NCBI GenBank assembly: GCA_003427395.1
Contig: BFEA01000271.1
Location: 1,255,891 to 1,319,890, forward strand
DNA from: Chara braunii
Taxonomy: Eukaryota; Streptophyta; Charophyceae; Charales; Characeae
Length of the DNA stretch: 64,000 bases
Direction of reading: 5' to 3'
A program made the position numbers and the translations under genes. Every line of letters starts with the position of its first letter. The stretch's first letter is position 1. Shown here one piece after another: positions 32,655 to 43,759 of the stretch. Below the pieces are notes generated by a model, which had not been told where the DNA came from, did no database searches, and worked only from the letters and a program-made list of their open reading frames with translations.

Positions 32655-33245
32655 AAAATAATTCTGAATTACCTGGGAGGTATAACGTCCTTCTACCGAA
32701 CACAACACCTGGTCATTTTGACTGCATCTAGCCAGGAACGCTGCTCCTGTATATAGGCATTGTGAATGAGGAAAATAAGGCGGAGGGCGGAGAAGGAGGA
32801 GGAAGGAAAGGCAGTGGATAGGGCTTATGTCCTTTGGACTAGGTAAGTAAGAACAAGCTCCAATACAGCACACGGTTGTGTTTGGCCATGATAGAGACTA
32901 TTACTCTCTGTATACATCCATGATAAGGAGTTATGGGTCCCACAGAAACACATCCGACCGTATTTTACCAAACATAACTCCCATTTATCATGGCTGAATT
33001 TGACCAGGATAGAGCCTGTATGCATTCATGATGATAGGGGTTTATGTTTTAGGCGAAAAAGGTAGCCTTTGGATGGATGGGTGCAAGTGAAATAGAGAGG
33101 CGGATGTGAACTAGGTTTGGCGTCTTCGTAAATAACAGCCATCAGGGTTAATGGTCAGTTATTGATTAGCCATACGAGAGAGGACACTGCGTTTTTTCCC
33201 TTCTTTTTTTTGAAAAGACATCAGAGAGGTCAGGCCTTCATTAGG
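32655..33245. other. Residual intron sequence with imperfect repeats
   Basis: No gene is seen. Inverted segments near 32920-32938 (CATGATAAGGAGTTATG) and 32975-32992 (CATAACTCCCATTTATCATG), and a diverged direct repeat (about 32885 and 33001), suggest a degraded foldback element. Confidence 0.4.
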
Positions 33246-33356
33246 CTACCGTCTTCGCCCGAATAGGGCAATCGGTCATTATGGGTGTATCTAGACAGAA
33301 AGTTGCACCAAATGCAGTCACAATGACCGTACATTCTATTTGGGGGAAGACGGTAG
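33246..33356. mobile_element. Palindromic MITE, copy 1
   Basis: Terminal inverted repeats CTACCGTCTTCGCCCGAATAG and (reverse complement of the right end) CTACCGTCTTCCCCCAAATAG. The pairing extends inward through CGGTCATT. A TA target (33247-33248, 33354-33355) would fit a Tc1/mariner-type stowaway element; this is inference. Confidence 0.65.
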
Positions 33357-33432
33357 TGATAAGAGCCCAGGCGCAATGGAGGTACGGTCTGCTTTGATCG
33401 CTTCATTTTATTCTTGGGGAGCGTCACGTGCT

Positions 33433-33582
33433 AGGAACTGGGCGCAGCAGTGCTTTTAGGAATTGGGCCCAACAGTGCTTTTAGGAACTGGGCCCAACTG
33501 TGCGTTTATGAACTGGGCCCAACAGTACTTTTAGGAACTGGGCGCAACAGTGCTCTTAGGAACTGGGCCCAACTGTGCTTTT
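33433..33582 (+). repeat. 25-bp x 6 minisatellite
   Basis: Six consecutive units of the type AGGAACTGGGCCCAACAGTG plus CTTTT, with a few substitutions each. Confidence 0.9.
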
Positions 33583-33666
33583 GTGGCTCGCAGATGTGGA
33601 AGTGGAGGCATATGTAGGGTACGTCCTCTGGAGTATAGCATATCTCTCTTCGACAAACAAATTATG

Positions 33667-33763
33667 GCTGATGTGGCATGAAAAAATGCTGACGTGGCAT
33701 GCAAAGATACTGATGTGGCATGCCAAAAATGCTGACATGGCATGCAAAAATGCTGATGTTGGA
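33667..33763 (+). repeat. ~21-bp x 4.5 minisatellite just before a splice acceptor
   Basis: Units GCTGACGTGGCATGCAAAAA with variants. The array ends 30 bp before the exon at 33793. Confidence 0.85.
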
Positions 33764-33773
33764 TACCGTCTGA

Positions 33774-34148
<375 letters not shown>

Positions 34149-34180
34149 TGAAATCAGTCTTGCAAATTCACACTCAAACA

Positions 34181-34520
34181 TGCATGCAACAGATGAGAAT
34201 AACTTGGCGCTGTGCACCCAACTCAAACTCGGAGATATGGTAGCTTGCAACTCAACTCAAATCCAAGTTTACTTCAGTTGACTATGGCGCTGGGCGCCCA
34301 CACTTACACGTTCGACTCAGAGTTCACACGCAACTCGACTCCGGATCACCCTGGATACCATGCACGCCAACCACTGCACACACACATACACACTCACTGT
34401 CTATGGCTATGGCGCATGGCCACTAACAGCTAACTAGCCTATCACTAACTTCTGCCCACTTCGTCTTCAGGCCATCTGCAGACCTCCCTTGCACAAGACG
34501 CCCGAGCAGCGCTTCCGCAG
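34181..34520 (-). repeat. LTR-like segment of family E, cut by an assembly gap
   Basis: TGCATGCAACAGATGAG... is colinear with 36366-36850 (TGCATGAAACAGATGG). They share blocks such as TCACACGCA, ACTCTGGATC/ACTCCGGATC and CTGCAGACCTC...TTGCACAAG. Orientation is taken from the pol remnant at 37.4 kb. Confidence 0.5.
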
Positions 34521-35400
34521 NNNNNNNNNNNNNNNNNNNNNNNNNNNNNNNNNNNNNNNNNNNNNNNNNNNNNNNNNNNNNNNNNNNNNNNNNNNNNNNN
34601 NNNNNNNNNNNNNNNNNNNNNNNNNNNNNNNNNNNNNNNNNNNNNNNNNNNNNNNNNNNNNNNNNNNNNNNNNNNNNNNNNNNNNNNNNNNNNNNNNNNN
34701 NNNNNNNNNNNNNNNNNNNNNNNNNNNNNNNNNNNNNNNNNNNNNNNNNNNNNNNNNNNNNNNNNNNNNNNNNNNNNNNNNNNNNNNNNNNNNNNNNNNN
34801 NNNNNNNNNNNNNNNNNNNNNNNNNNNNNNNNNNNNNNNNNNNNNNNNNNNNNNNNNNNNNNNNNNNNNNNNNNNNNNNNNNNNNNNNNNNNNNNNNNNN
34901 NNNNNNNNNNNNNNNNNNNNNNNNNNNNNNNNNNNNNNNNNNNNNNNNNNNNNNNNNNNNNNNNNNNNNNNNNNNNNNNNNNNNNNNNNNNNNNNNNNNN
35001 NNNNNNNNNNNNNNNNNNNNNNNNNNNNNNNNNNNNNNNNNNNNNNNNNNNNNNNNNNNNNNNNNNNNNNNNNNNNNNNNNNNNNNNNNNNNNNNNNNNN
35101 NNNNNNNNNNNNNNNNNNNNNNNNNNNNNNNNNNNNNNNNNNNNNNNNNNNNNNNNNNNNNNNNNNNNNNNNNNNNNNNNNNNNNNNNNNNNNNNNNNNN
35201 NNNNNNNNNNNNNNNNNNNNNNNNNNNNNNNNNNNNNNNNNNNNNNNNNNNNNNNNNNNNNNNNNNNNNNNNNNNNNNNNNNNNNNNNNNNNNNNNNNNN
35301 NNNNNNNNNNNNNNNNNNNNNNNNNNNNNNNNNNNNNNNNNNNNNNNNNNNNNNNNNNNNNNNNNNNNNNNNNNNNNNNNNNNNNNNNNNNNNNNNNNNN
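34521..35400. other. Assembly gap of 880 N
   Basis: Unknown sequence. It could hide further repeat or a short exon. Confidence 1.
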
Positions 35401-35564
35401 AAAAACTATGGAAAAGTGCAGGATGTAGTTTAGATGTCTTTTCATCTGGGGCATAGCATCCGCGGAAAATCCTGCCAGCCATAGCAGGCAAGTTTGAACT
35501 CAGGCCTACAGACGGAGATGCAAGGAACTCCTTGCTCTGCGTCCTTGCCTGGAAGAAGGTAGCC

Positions 35565-35643
35565 TTGAACTGCACCTCTGAAGTCGGTTTGAACCGCACC
35601 TCTGAAGCAGGTTTGAACCGCACCTCTGAAGCAGGTTTCAATC
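35565..35643 (+). repeat. 24-bp x 3 minisatellite
   Basis: Unit TTTGAACCGCACCTCTGAAG plus CAGG, three copies. The surrounding 35401-36365 has no recognised gene. Confidence 0.85.
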
Positions 35644-35712
35644 CAGGACAAGGATTCTTGCCTGTGAGCTGCCTGGATTTTCATTTTTTTCAGGTGGGCA
35701 CCCATCTTCACT

Positions 35713-35810
35713 GAATAGAACGTTCGGTCATTATAGGTGTATTTTGGGCACAGCTTTCAGTCCAGATACAACGATAATGGCCATACGGTCTATTCTGGGA
35801 AAGACGGTAG
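35713..35810. mobile_element. Palindromic MITE, copy 2 (left end eroded)
   Basis: The right end GTCTATTCTGGGAAAGACGG plus TAG and the inner CGGTCATTATAGGTGTAT match copy 1 at 33246. The left inverted repeat is reduced to GAATAG. Confidence 0.6.
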
Positions 35811-36365
35811 AGCACGTATGATCTCTGGGTCGTACACAGCAATGGACACCAGCTGTGGATCCATCTGGTAAGGCACCATAACCTGGCAGTCCACCAGAGA
35901 GGATCCAAACCAGTTCCAGATGGATGGACGGTTAAGATTGTAACAGAGCTTTCAGCTAAGCTTGCAATTAGTGTTGGGGGGCCAGTATGTGGTGATGTCA
36001 TGCCATGTTTTGCTGCCAGCCATGTAGACATGCTGGACATGAAACCAAGATGCAAAGAAGTGGGCGTCCAGTCTCCTTGTATTTATATTTAAGGAGGCTG
36101 CCATTGTTCTCTTGCTGATTAATCACTAATAATTTAGCAGTACGGGACTTCTTTGGATGAGCTGTACAAGCTTGAACTTTCTGTTGACAGGTGAAGGTTG
36201 TTGCGCTCTGGGTTACCTGTTTGTCACTGGTCATTCTATGGCTACGTATTTGAAACTTTTGATTTCACATTTGTGTGTGGGAGAAAGGGGGGCGGGAGGA
36301 ATCACAAACTGCAGTAGGGTTTTGAATCTGATGCAATCAGACTTGTCTTCTTTCTTTACTTAGCA

Positions 36366-37383
36366 TGCATGAAACAGATGGCAATCACACTGGCGACAAG
36401 CGCACACCAAACTCAGAGAAATGGTGGCCAAGAACACAGTTCAGATTCATCTTGCTTCGAAATGGCTATGGCGCCTCCATGTTGTATCCTCAACAACACC
36501 CTTCCACATAGTATCATGGCGCCTCCACGTTGTATCCTCAACCACACCCTTCCACGTTGTATCCTCAACCACACCCTTCCACGTTGTATCCTCAACAACA
36601 CCCTTCCACGTTGTATCCTCAGGAACAGTTTCACACGCACGCTACTCTGGATCTCCCTGGATGTCACACACACGCTCACAACTCACTGCACACTCGTACA
36701 CAAACACACTGTAGATTATCTCTAACCTAGCACAGCTATGTCTGCTTGCTACCTCTACCACTACTAGCGGCTATGGCCGCTTCGTTTTCCTCGTAGCCCT
36801 CTTCTCGCTTGGGCACCTGCAGACCTCTTTGCACAAGTCGATCTGGCAGCACTTCCGCACGGCTCGCAGTCTGAATGAATGAATAACTTGACGCTGCCTC
36901 TTCATTTATACTTCTGTTGGTCGTTGGTCTGTTCTTTTCCACCGGGGCCAGGGTGCACACAGTCCCAGATACTTGCTGACTGGACAAGCCGCGACTGGGA
37001 CTGGGTACCGCTGACTGGACGTGGTAAGTCTCCCCACTTGCCCACTTGCCTACGGACTGCTTCCGAGACTCTCGAAGGGGCAGTCCTAGAAGATTCTAGA
37101 CTTGCCTACTTGACTCTTCGGTACTGAGCGGCTACGACCCGGGTTGACCCTTCAGTCGTACAGCAGCTACGACCAGACATAAGCTACGACTCCTGTCCTA
37201 CAGGTAAAGAGCTCGAACCTACTTGTCCCTCGTATGTGCAACAGCCTTAAACAGACTTACTTTTAGGGGCAGGTCATTGGTTCAAACCTAGATGTGCAAA
37301 CTGTACTGTTCACGGGTTCGGGAGGTCTAGGGATCGAACCCTGGGATCTGCGTGTGCTACCACATAGGTGAAAGCTGTTTCAC
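36366..37383 (-). repeat. Family E 3' LTR
   Basis: On the minus strand the LTR starts TGAAACAGCTTTCACC right after GGCCGGCGGGAG, the same kind of junction as before the family B LTR (CGGCGAGGCGGGAG). It ends near TCATGCA at 36366. Near 37325-37365 the minus strand reads GTGGTAGCACACGC...GGGTTCGATCCC, which resembles tRNA or SINE boxes. A 27-bp minisatellite lies inside. Confidence 0.55.
36476..36626 (+). repeat. 27-bp minisatellite in the family E LTR
   Basis: About five units of TCCACGTTGTATCCTCAACC plus ACACCCT; one is interrupted by an insertion with GCATAGTATC-like sequence. Confidence 0.85.
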
Positions 37384-37390
37384 TCCCGCC

Positions 37391-38060
37391 GGCCTAAATT
37401 CGAGGTCCTCTGAGGATATTTCAGTCCAAGGCAGGACCTTTACCTTTCTTTTCTATCTCATAGGTTCAAACTACATGGGGAGCAGTCTGTAGAAGTTCTG
37501 TCCGGGTAAACCAGCGCTCGTCTTCTTGCTCTTGGCAATGCATCGTCAATTACTATGCGGTCAATGTCATACCCTCTGTCCATATCCGGAGGAACCATGG
37601 ATCTCCTCGATGGGAACTGCTGACTCGTAGTTCAAGGCAACAACTTTGACGCATGAAAAACTGGGTAGGTGTGGAGGTGTCCTGGAATCTCTATCATGTA
37701 GGACGGTCCATCCTCTCCGCCCTTGACTTCTAAGACTGGCCATGGGCCTCCATACGCAGGTAACAGTTTCTGCGACATGTTTTCCTCAGGAGCAAACTCT
37801 TTAGACTTGACCCAAACTCTATCTAGAACTGTGACGGGCGACTGTGCTTGTTGGCTTGTTCTATCATCTTATGTTGGGCTTGCCTGAGGTTCTTGACAGG
37901 TTGCTAGACGAAAAATGTTTTTTTTACGCGCTCGCTACCTTTGGGTGGCATCCCATCCCATTTGACTTGATCAAGTCTAATGTACATGCTGAGAACTTGT
38001 TGTAGGATCTTGTTAATCTGTTCAGTCTGACAGTTGGTCTCTGTACCGGACCCGTCCGGA
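37391..38060 (-). pseudogene. Family E integrase C-terminus and chromodomain remnant
   Basis: Minus-strand pieces: NCQTEQINKILQQVLSMYIR (integrase Glu region, 37965-38040), WVKSKEF-type segment near 37810, GPSYMIEIPGHLHTYPVFHA near 37640-37700, QQFPSRRSMVPPDMD near 37590, and WFTRTELLQTAPHVV near 37480. It is closest to family B by eye. Several frames and deletions; the rest of pol is absent. Confidence 0.85.
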
Positions 38061-38141
38061 TGGCGGTCCGTCAGGATGGAGAAGAAGGGTTGACGAAGGA
38101 GGAGGTAGAGATGGAGCTGGAAGGGACAGCGCAACTCCGGT

Positions 38142-38212
38142 GTAGAAAACACGAACCAACATCCATAACATGAAGATCAGAATCACCATCAAGAAAAAAA
38201 AGATATCATGAT
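38142..38212 (-). pseudogene. cox2: Nuclear copy of mitochondrial cox2 exon fragment
   Basis: Read on the minus strand it encodes HDIFFFLMVILIFMLWMLVR and then VFY. This is the first transmembrane helix of cytochrome c oxidase subunit 2 as seen in plant mitochondria (HHDIFFFL... then WILVRA in land plants). It begins directly at the 3' end of a group II intron (38213), so the fragment keeps an original exon-intron junction. Homology stops near 38142, where Ty3 family E sequence takes over. About 23 codons are left, so this is a dead transfer from mitochondrial DNA. Confidence 0.8.
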
Positions 38213-38281
38213 GTAGGATAGGGGTCAGTGCAGAACGCCTGCCCTCAGAACCACACGTGACAGTTTCCCGTCATGCAGCTC
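38213..38281 (-). ncRNA. Group II intron domains V and VI (3' end)
   Basis: Minus strand 38281-38248 is a 34-nt domain V: it begins GAGCTGCATGACGGGAAACT, has the AGC triad and a GAAA tetraloop, and ends GTGTGGTTC. The two ends pair and leave the usual 2-nt bulge. Domain VI follows (38247-38213) and ends CCCCTATCCTAC, a typical group II 3' end (AY). The cox2 exon comes directly after. The sequence to the right (to about 38530) may be more of the intron. It has GC-rich palindromes such as GACGCGAAGCGTC. Confidence 0.8.
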
Positions 38282-39516
38282 GCCCCCCAAAACCTTAGCC
38301 TTGTTTGTGGGCTCGGGAAGGGAAGCTGACAAACAGCTTCGCTTCGCGCCTTCCGACTCTTAATTGTCNGGAATCAATCTCACGTGTAGCTAGAGTATTG
38401 ATTTCCTGACCTTGCACTGTGCTCAGCAGACGCTTCGCGTCTGATCTGATGCCAGATAAGAAAATCGCAGATATCTGGAATAAGGCTAGAGGTGTGTCTT
38501 GTCTAGGCTGAGCACTTCGTGCCTTCTACGGCCTTAGTGAGCAATAGAACAAAATCATCTGCTGACGTACTCCAGGATGTGCAAAAGTGAAGTATGACGA
38601 AATACTAACTGCAGCTGGGGTATAACCCCAACGGACTGACTGGACTGGACTGGACTGGATTGGCCTGGTACCGACAGTGGTACCGGGCAGGACTGGACTG
38701 GGCTGAAACAGTACACTGCCTGTGGGGTCAGGCCACGGTCTGGTTCCACAGTCTGAACCGGCACATAACCGAAAAGGCCCTGGCTGTAGGCCAGGGCAGA
38801 TAGAGGCCCACTGCACGATCCTCAAACCTGTAATGGATCGCAAGAGCTATAAACACACTATCCGCAAAAGCAGCGAAACTCTCTAATAAAGAAAGCTGAG
38901 AAATCAAGGATGCGGAGCAACTTCCATGCGAAGTCCATGCGATGCAGCCTATGCTACATAATGTCAAATGAAAAGCAAATGGCTGGTATACACAGCCTAA
39001 CTAACAACAGAAAATGAAATATAGCATGCACAATCCTAAAGTCCTGGAGGCAATGACCTCAGTGTTGAAAGAAAAAAAAGCAATATGTCACAAGATAATG
39101 TCATGTCGCTGAACCACTAAGAGTGGGATGGTCTCAGAGGGGGTAAATGCAACCTAAGAATCGAGACTCCTAAGGGCAGTCACACATGAAGATGGGATAG
39201 GTCATCAGGCTCAAGGTGGGAGAGTGGTAGCGAAACAAAACCAATGACCCTAGCAGATAGACCATTAGGGCGGGTAATGCTCGACAAAAGGATGACACCA
39301 TGCAGGGTCGACCATGAGAAGGGGAGCTTGGAATAGGGTGGAGATATGCCTAATTGAAGGCATGCAAGAGTTGACACTAGGGTGATGAGGGCAGTGGGTG
39401 AGGGAAACATGCACACAACTCACCGACTGGGGGAGGAGGGAGCTAGATCTGGGAGCAGGGAAGCCAAGATAACGCTGCGGTCCCAATGCGTATGCGATAC
39501 AAAGGGAGAGCTCGCC
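38282..39516. other. Noncoding; possible further organelle-derived and TE-derived sequence
   Basis: No gene is recognised. 38282-38530 may be the upstream part of the group II intron insert (one N at 38369). 38632-38660 has an ACTGG tandem repeat. 39060-39516 could hold the 3' noncoding end of family D, but no LTR pair was found. Confidence 0.4.
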
Positions 39517-40209
39517 TCAAGGAGACCCAACTAAGTGAGAACCATCCTGCGACAGATGCAAGGCGATGTACAGGGTAGGGTGGTGGCATAAAGTAGTCAC
39601 GTCCAAAGTAGCTGAAACCGATAAGATGGCTGAAGTCGAGAAGGCGACTGAAGTCGTCGAAGTGGTCGATGATGTCAATGAAGTAGGAGTCGAGTCAATG
39701 TCGAAGCACAACCGCAAAACATTGACATCCTGAAGAAGCTGATGATGGAGTACCTGAAGGTGTGATTCAGTCGGGAGAAGTGGGTGATTAGAGTCACAGT
39801 CGTCGAGACGTCGAGGGCGTCGACGAGTGCGCTGTGGACGTTGCTGAAGAACGGTCTCAGAGGGAGCGGGTTCGTCCTCAGTGATCTCCTCAGTCGGAGG
39901 AGGAGGAAAAGGGTCAGTCTGCTGAGTAGGAGCACATGTCTCACCACGACGAGCATGGTCATATGCACGCACTAACATCCCGACGTGCTGCAAGTGCTCG
40001 AGGGGCTCCCAAGTAGCCTCCTCATTAGGATCGCCCTTCCAACGCACAAGGTACTCGATGCGTGGAGGGGTATCGTCGGTAACTCGGTGAGATACGATGT
40101 TGGAAACAACGAACTCCTTTGACCGTCCACCATGGGCGCTCATAAGGACGTCCGACGAAGCGCTCGGACGGTCTGTGATAAAGACGCAGCAAGGAGACGT
40201 GGTAAACAT
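39517..40209 (-). pseudogene. Family D integrase end and chromodomain
   Basis: A 230-codon open frame. After NIVSHRVTDDTPPR it has EYLVRWKGDPNEEATWEPLE, a textbook chromodomain (aromatic cage positions Y, W, W present), then a Ser/Thr-rich tail of ~120 residues. Chromodomains of this type direct integration to methylated-histone chromatin. The preceding 40405-40025 frame carries the integrase C-terminus (FFGPCRILQTIGSNTAGS, HVHDVYHVSLLRLYH). Confidence 0.93.
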
Positions 40210-40325
40210 CGTGCACGTGAGCCTGTCGAAGGTAATCAGGTAGCTTCACACGGAAGTTGACCAGACTACCGGCAGTATTGGAACCGATGGTTTGAAGGAT
40301 GCGGCATGGACCGAAGAAACGACGC

Positions 40326-41513
40326 CTAAACTTGCGAAGCGTATCCGCTTTGAGATGTGAGTGGTGTGCGTCCGGCGAGCACATCGTTACCGACTTTGAA
40401 TCCATGATCCATTCGTGATCGATTTGCTCGTGCGGCCATGCGAGTCTGGGAGTCGGCTAGACTCTCGTGTGCGCGCTTCATAATCGCCGCCATGTGGGCG
40501 ATCCAGTCGTCAAGCGCAGGACAATTGTTTGGGCGCAACCGCGATGGTCGTAGGAAGTCCACGAGTACGCGAGGGTGGTAGCCGAGGTCACAATGGAATG
40601 GCGGCATCCCCGTGGCTAGCGAAATAGCGTGGTTGTACGCAATCTCCGCGTGGGCTAAGTGTAAGTCCCACTGCTGGTCATCCCTGACAAACTTTCGGAG
40701 GGTATTACCGAGAGTTTTATTGGTGATCTCAGTTTGACCATCTGTCTTAGGGTGGTAAGACGATGAAAAGCGGACCTGGGCTCCGTACAGCTCGTGTAGG
40801 CATCGCCAGAATGTGCTGGTAAAGCGCGGGTCACGGTCGGAGATGATGCTATGAGGTAAGCCGTCATCTATCACCACTCGGTAGAAGACGATGTCGACGA
40901 CCTCACAAGCGCTAATGCGATAGCGGCACATGACAAAACGTGCATGCTTCGTGAAGCGATCGACGACGACCAAGATAACATCATGACCGCGCTCAGTGGG
41001 TGGGCGGAGGGGACCAATGAAATCCATCGAGATGGACTGCCAACGACCCTCGGGTATGGGTAAGGGCTGAAGTAACCCATACGGAAGGTGGTTCACACTG
41101 TTCACCTTTTGGCAGGTAGGACATTCCTGGATGTAGGCTTTGATGAAGTCCTTGGACTTCGGCAAGACGTATAGGCGGCAAACACGGACCAACGTATTGT
41201 GGAAGCCCATATAACCGGCAACTGCTTGGTCATGGAACTCTGCTACGGCCTGGACACGAAGCTGTACGGTGGATGGAACACAGATACGTGGTTCTAGCTG
41301 ACCATATCTGCCATGCCAATACACGAGACCGTTCTCACCGAGTGAGTATGATGGAACGGTCTTGCCACTCCACAGTGTGGCATGGATGACGCGATAATCC
41401 GGGCAGTGAGGGTACTGAGTGCGATATGCGTTGATCACCGACTGATGAACAATGGTGATGGAGATGGCAGCAAGATGGATGGGTTTCTGATTATGATCAG
41501 GACAACGGAACAA
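40326..41513 (-). pseudogene. Family D integrase
   Basis: A 395-codon open frame. Zinc region: FHDQAVAGYMGFHNTL, then ECPTCQKVN. Core: SMDFIGPLRPPTERGHDVIL (Asp), SDRDPRFTSTFWRCLHELYG (Asp), YHPKTDGQTEITNKTLGN (Glu). All three catalytic acids are in place. The frame ends in a shift near 40330. This is the best-preserved integrase in the window. Confidence 0.93.
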
Positions 41514-41582
41514 GGCGTCGGCGACGCGGTTCGTTTCACCCTTGATGGGCTGAGTGGTAAAACTGAACTTGGATAAGTCACG

Positions 41583-42062
41583 CTACCAATGCGCCTGTCG
41601 AGGGGAAAGCTTGGGCTTCGTGAGGAAAGCCTGGACAGCTGAGTTGTCCGTGCGCACCGTGAAGGGCGCCCTGTGCAAGTAGTGACGCCAATGGCGGGTA
41701 GCATAAACTAATGCGAGAACCTCACGTTCGTCGGCAGTGTAGTTTATCTCGGCAGGTAGTAGCTGACGGGAGTAGAAGGCGATCGGGCAATCCCCATCAC
41801 GAGCCTCGACAATCCCATCCTTCGCGATGCTCGGGGAGTAAGTAATGGGAGGAATGTTTGTGGAAGGAAGTGGTGGGAGGGTAGGCGTCAATCGAGAAGC
41901 AGTGTCAGCACGAGGGGTGGGGAAAGGAGGAACATGAGGATAAGGTGAATCGGGAGGAAAGGGAAACATCTGCGAAAGTATTGCTCCTGCTGCAAAATCT
42001 GACGCATCAGTGGTGACGATGAAGGGGCATCGAAATCGGGGAGGCGAAGAAACGACACACAA
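41583..42062 (-). pseudogene. Family D RNase H with Pro-rich insertion
   Basis: The open frame has VTTDASDFAAGAILSQ, then about 55 residues rich in Pro, Ser and Thr (41806-41965). RNase H resumes with CPIAFYSRQLLPAEINYTAD, EREVLALVYATRHWRHYL and RTDNSAVQAFLTKPK. The catalytic Asp, Glu and Asp are visible. It ends at a TAG where integrase-linked sequence continues in frame. Confidence 0.9.
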
Positions 42063-42205
42063 GTCACCGCCTTCTTGGCGCGAAAAGTGTTCCTCGCAGA
42101 GCGGTGTCGAAAACCATGGCAGGTCCTTCTGGAGGAGGGTGGAGGTAAGGTCGTAGGAATACCTAGCGTATCCCTGGATGAAATTACTATAGTAACTAGC
42201 GAGGC

Positions 42206-42960
42206 CTAGAAAACTGCGAAGTTGCTTAGCGGATGTGGGGACGGGCCACTCTGCAATAGCATGATCTTCGCGTCGTCCATGTGGAGACCCTGGTCAGACA
42301 TATGGTGTCCTAGGAAGTCCACTTTGCTCTGGGCAAAACGCCACTGTCTAAGCTTGGCATAGAAGCCATGCTTGCATAAGCGCTGTAGGACATCGTGGAG
42401 GTGTCTGAGATGGTCTTTTAAGGTACGACTGTAGACCAGGATGTCGTCCAGGTATACGAGAACGTATTTTTCAAGGATGTCCTTGAAGATGTCGTTCATC
42501 GCTGTCTGGAAGGTGGCGGGTGCATTGGTGAGGTCGAATGGCATCACCGTGAACTCGTAGTGGTTGAAGCGCGACTGAAAGGCGGTTTTTGGCTTGTCGT
42601 CTGTGGGTACACGGATCTGGTGGTAACCGCTACGAAAACCGATCTTCGTAAAGAAGTGGTTGCCTGCCAGACGGTCAAACAACTCATCCGCGCGAGGCAT
42701 GGGGTAGTTGTTCTTAACCGTGTAAGGGTTAAGGCCGCGGTAGTCAATGCAGAGGCGGAAAGTTCCATCCGCTTTGCGAGCAAAGAGGACGGGTGCACCC
42801 CAAGGGCAGTTACTGGGTTTAATGAAACCCAGGCGAAGGAGCTCCTCGAGCTGACGCTCGAGTTCCGTCGCCTATGGAATTGAGAGTCGATAGGGTGCCT
42901 GATGGTGGACGCGATAGTCGGGCACGAGCTGGATAAAATGCTCAACACCGCGCATCGGAG
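42206..42960 (-). pseudogene. Family D reverse transcriptase
   Basis: Seen: APYRLSIP, stop (TAG near 42873), [55 protein letters not shown] (usual Asp of KIDLRSGYHQ replaced by Gly), [20 protein letters not shown], catalytic [16 protein letters not shown], and [21 protein letters not shown] frameshift near 42250 precedes the tether ([12 protein letters not shown] in the next frame). Confidence 0.92.
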
Positions 42961-43006
42961 GGATCCCGTTGAATGAGAAATACGGGGGGAAGATGTCGCG
43001 GTACTC

Positions 43007-43759
43007 TCAAATCAAATCGCGAACGGCGGACTCTAAGTCGGTCGTGAACCTCATGAGTTCCTCAACGTTTGCGTCGGCATGAGACATATGGTTGGACTCG
43101 ACAGTGACCGGTGAAGGGACCTGGGATGTCGAGGGGGTATCCGCAGGCTGACGGGTGGATGTGGAGATGGGAGCCGCGAAGATGGAGGAAGGGTCAAGGG
43201 GATTAGGCTCCAATGAGATGAGCTCAACCTTGGGACATAGTGGATTGTAGCGAAGAAGATCCATAGTGTTCATTGAGTAAAACGTGACGTCCTCCTGTCG
43301 TATGAAGTGAGCAAACTGACGAGTAGAAGTGAAGGCGATGTCTGGGTGGGGTAGAGGGACGAGGGTCCTAGGGAGGTAGGTCTGGAGGGGGTGTCGCCTG
43401 TGACGAGTTTGGCCACAATTCGTTTTGAGAACGAGTGTCTCAGTCGCCCATTCGGCCTCTGTGCCACGGATCCGGCGAGGCCAGGGAGTGCCAAGGATAA
43501 AGTCGCACCCAGTCTCCAGCACGTCGAAGTATGCGGAGGAATGGTATCGCCAAGGCGCCAAGGTACTATCTGATGGTTGGAGGGTAAGGGAGAAGTGGAG
43601 ATCAGGGACCGTCTGATCGAAGAAGCGTTGCGTCTTGCTATCTCCAAGGGTAACGGAGATAGGAGACCGAGACCCGGAGGTAGCTAGGCGAGCTTCCTCC
43701 ACCACGCGAGGATGAACGAAGTCTCCTTTAGAGCCAAAGTCCCATAAGGCTTGGTACAC
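43007..43759 (-). pseudogene. Family D protease region
   Basis: A 250-codon open frame. The N-terminus reads ALWDFGSKGDFVHPRVVEEA (retropepsin-like triad Asp-Phe-Gly; expected Asp-Ser-Gly), later YFDVLETGCDFILGTPWPRR (the second protease motif). The remainder links to the RT. Confidence 0.75.

Noticed and set aside
34423-35641. Long open frames across the N gap at 34.5-35.4 kb
   Set aside because: They consist of unknown residues; only gap length keeps them open.
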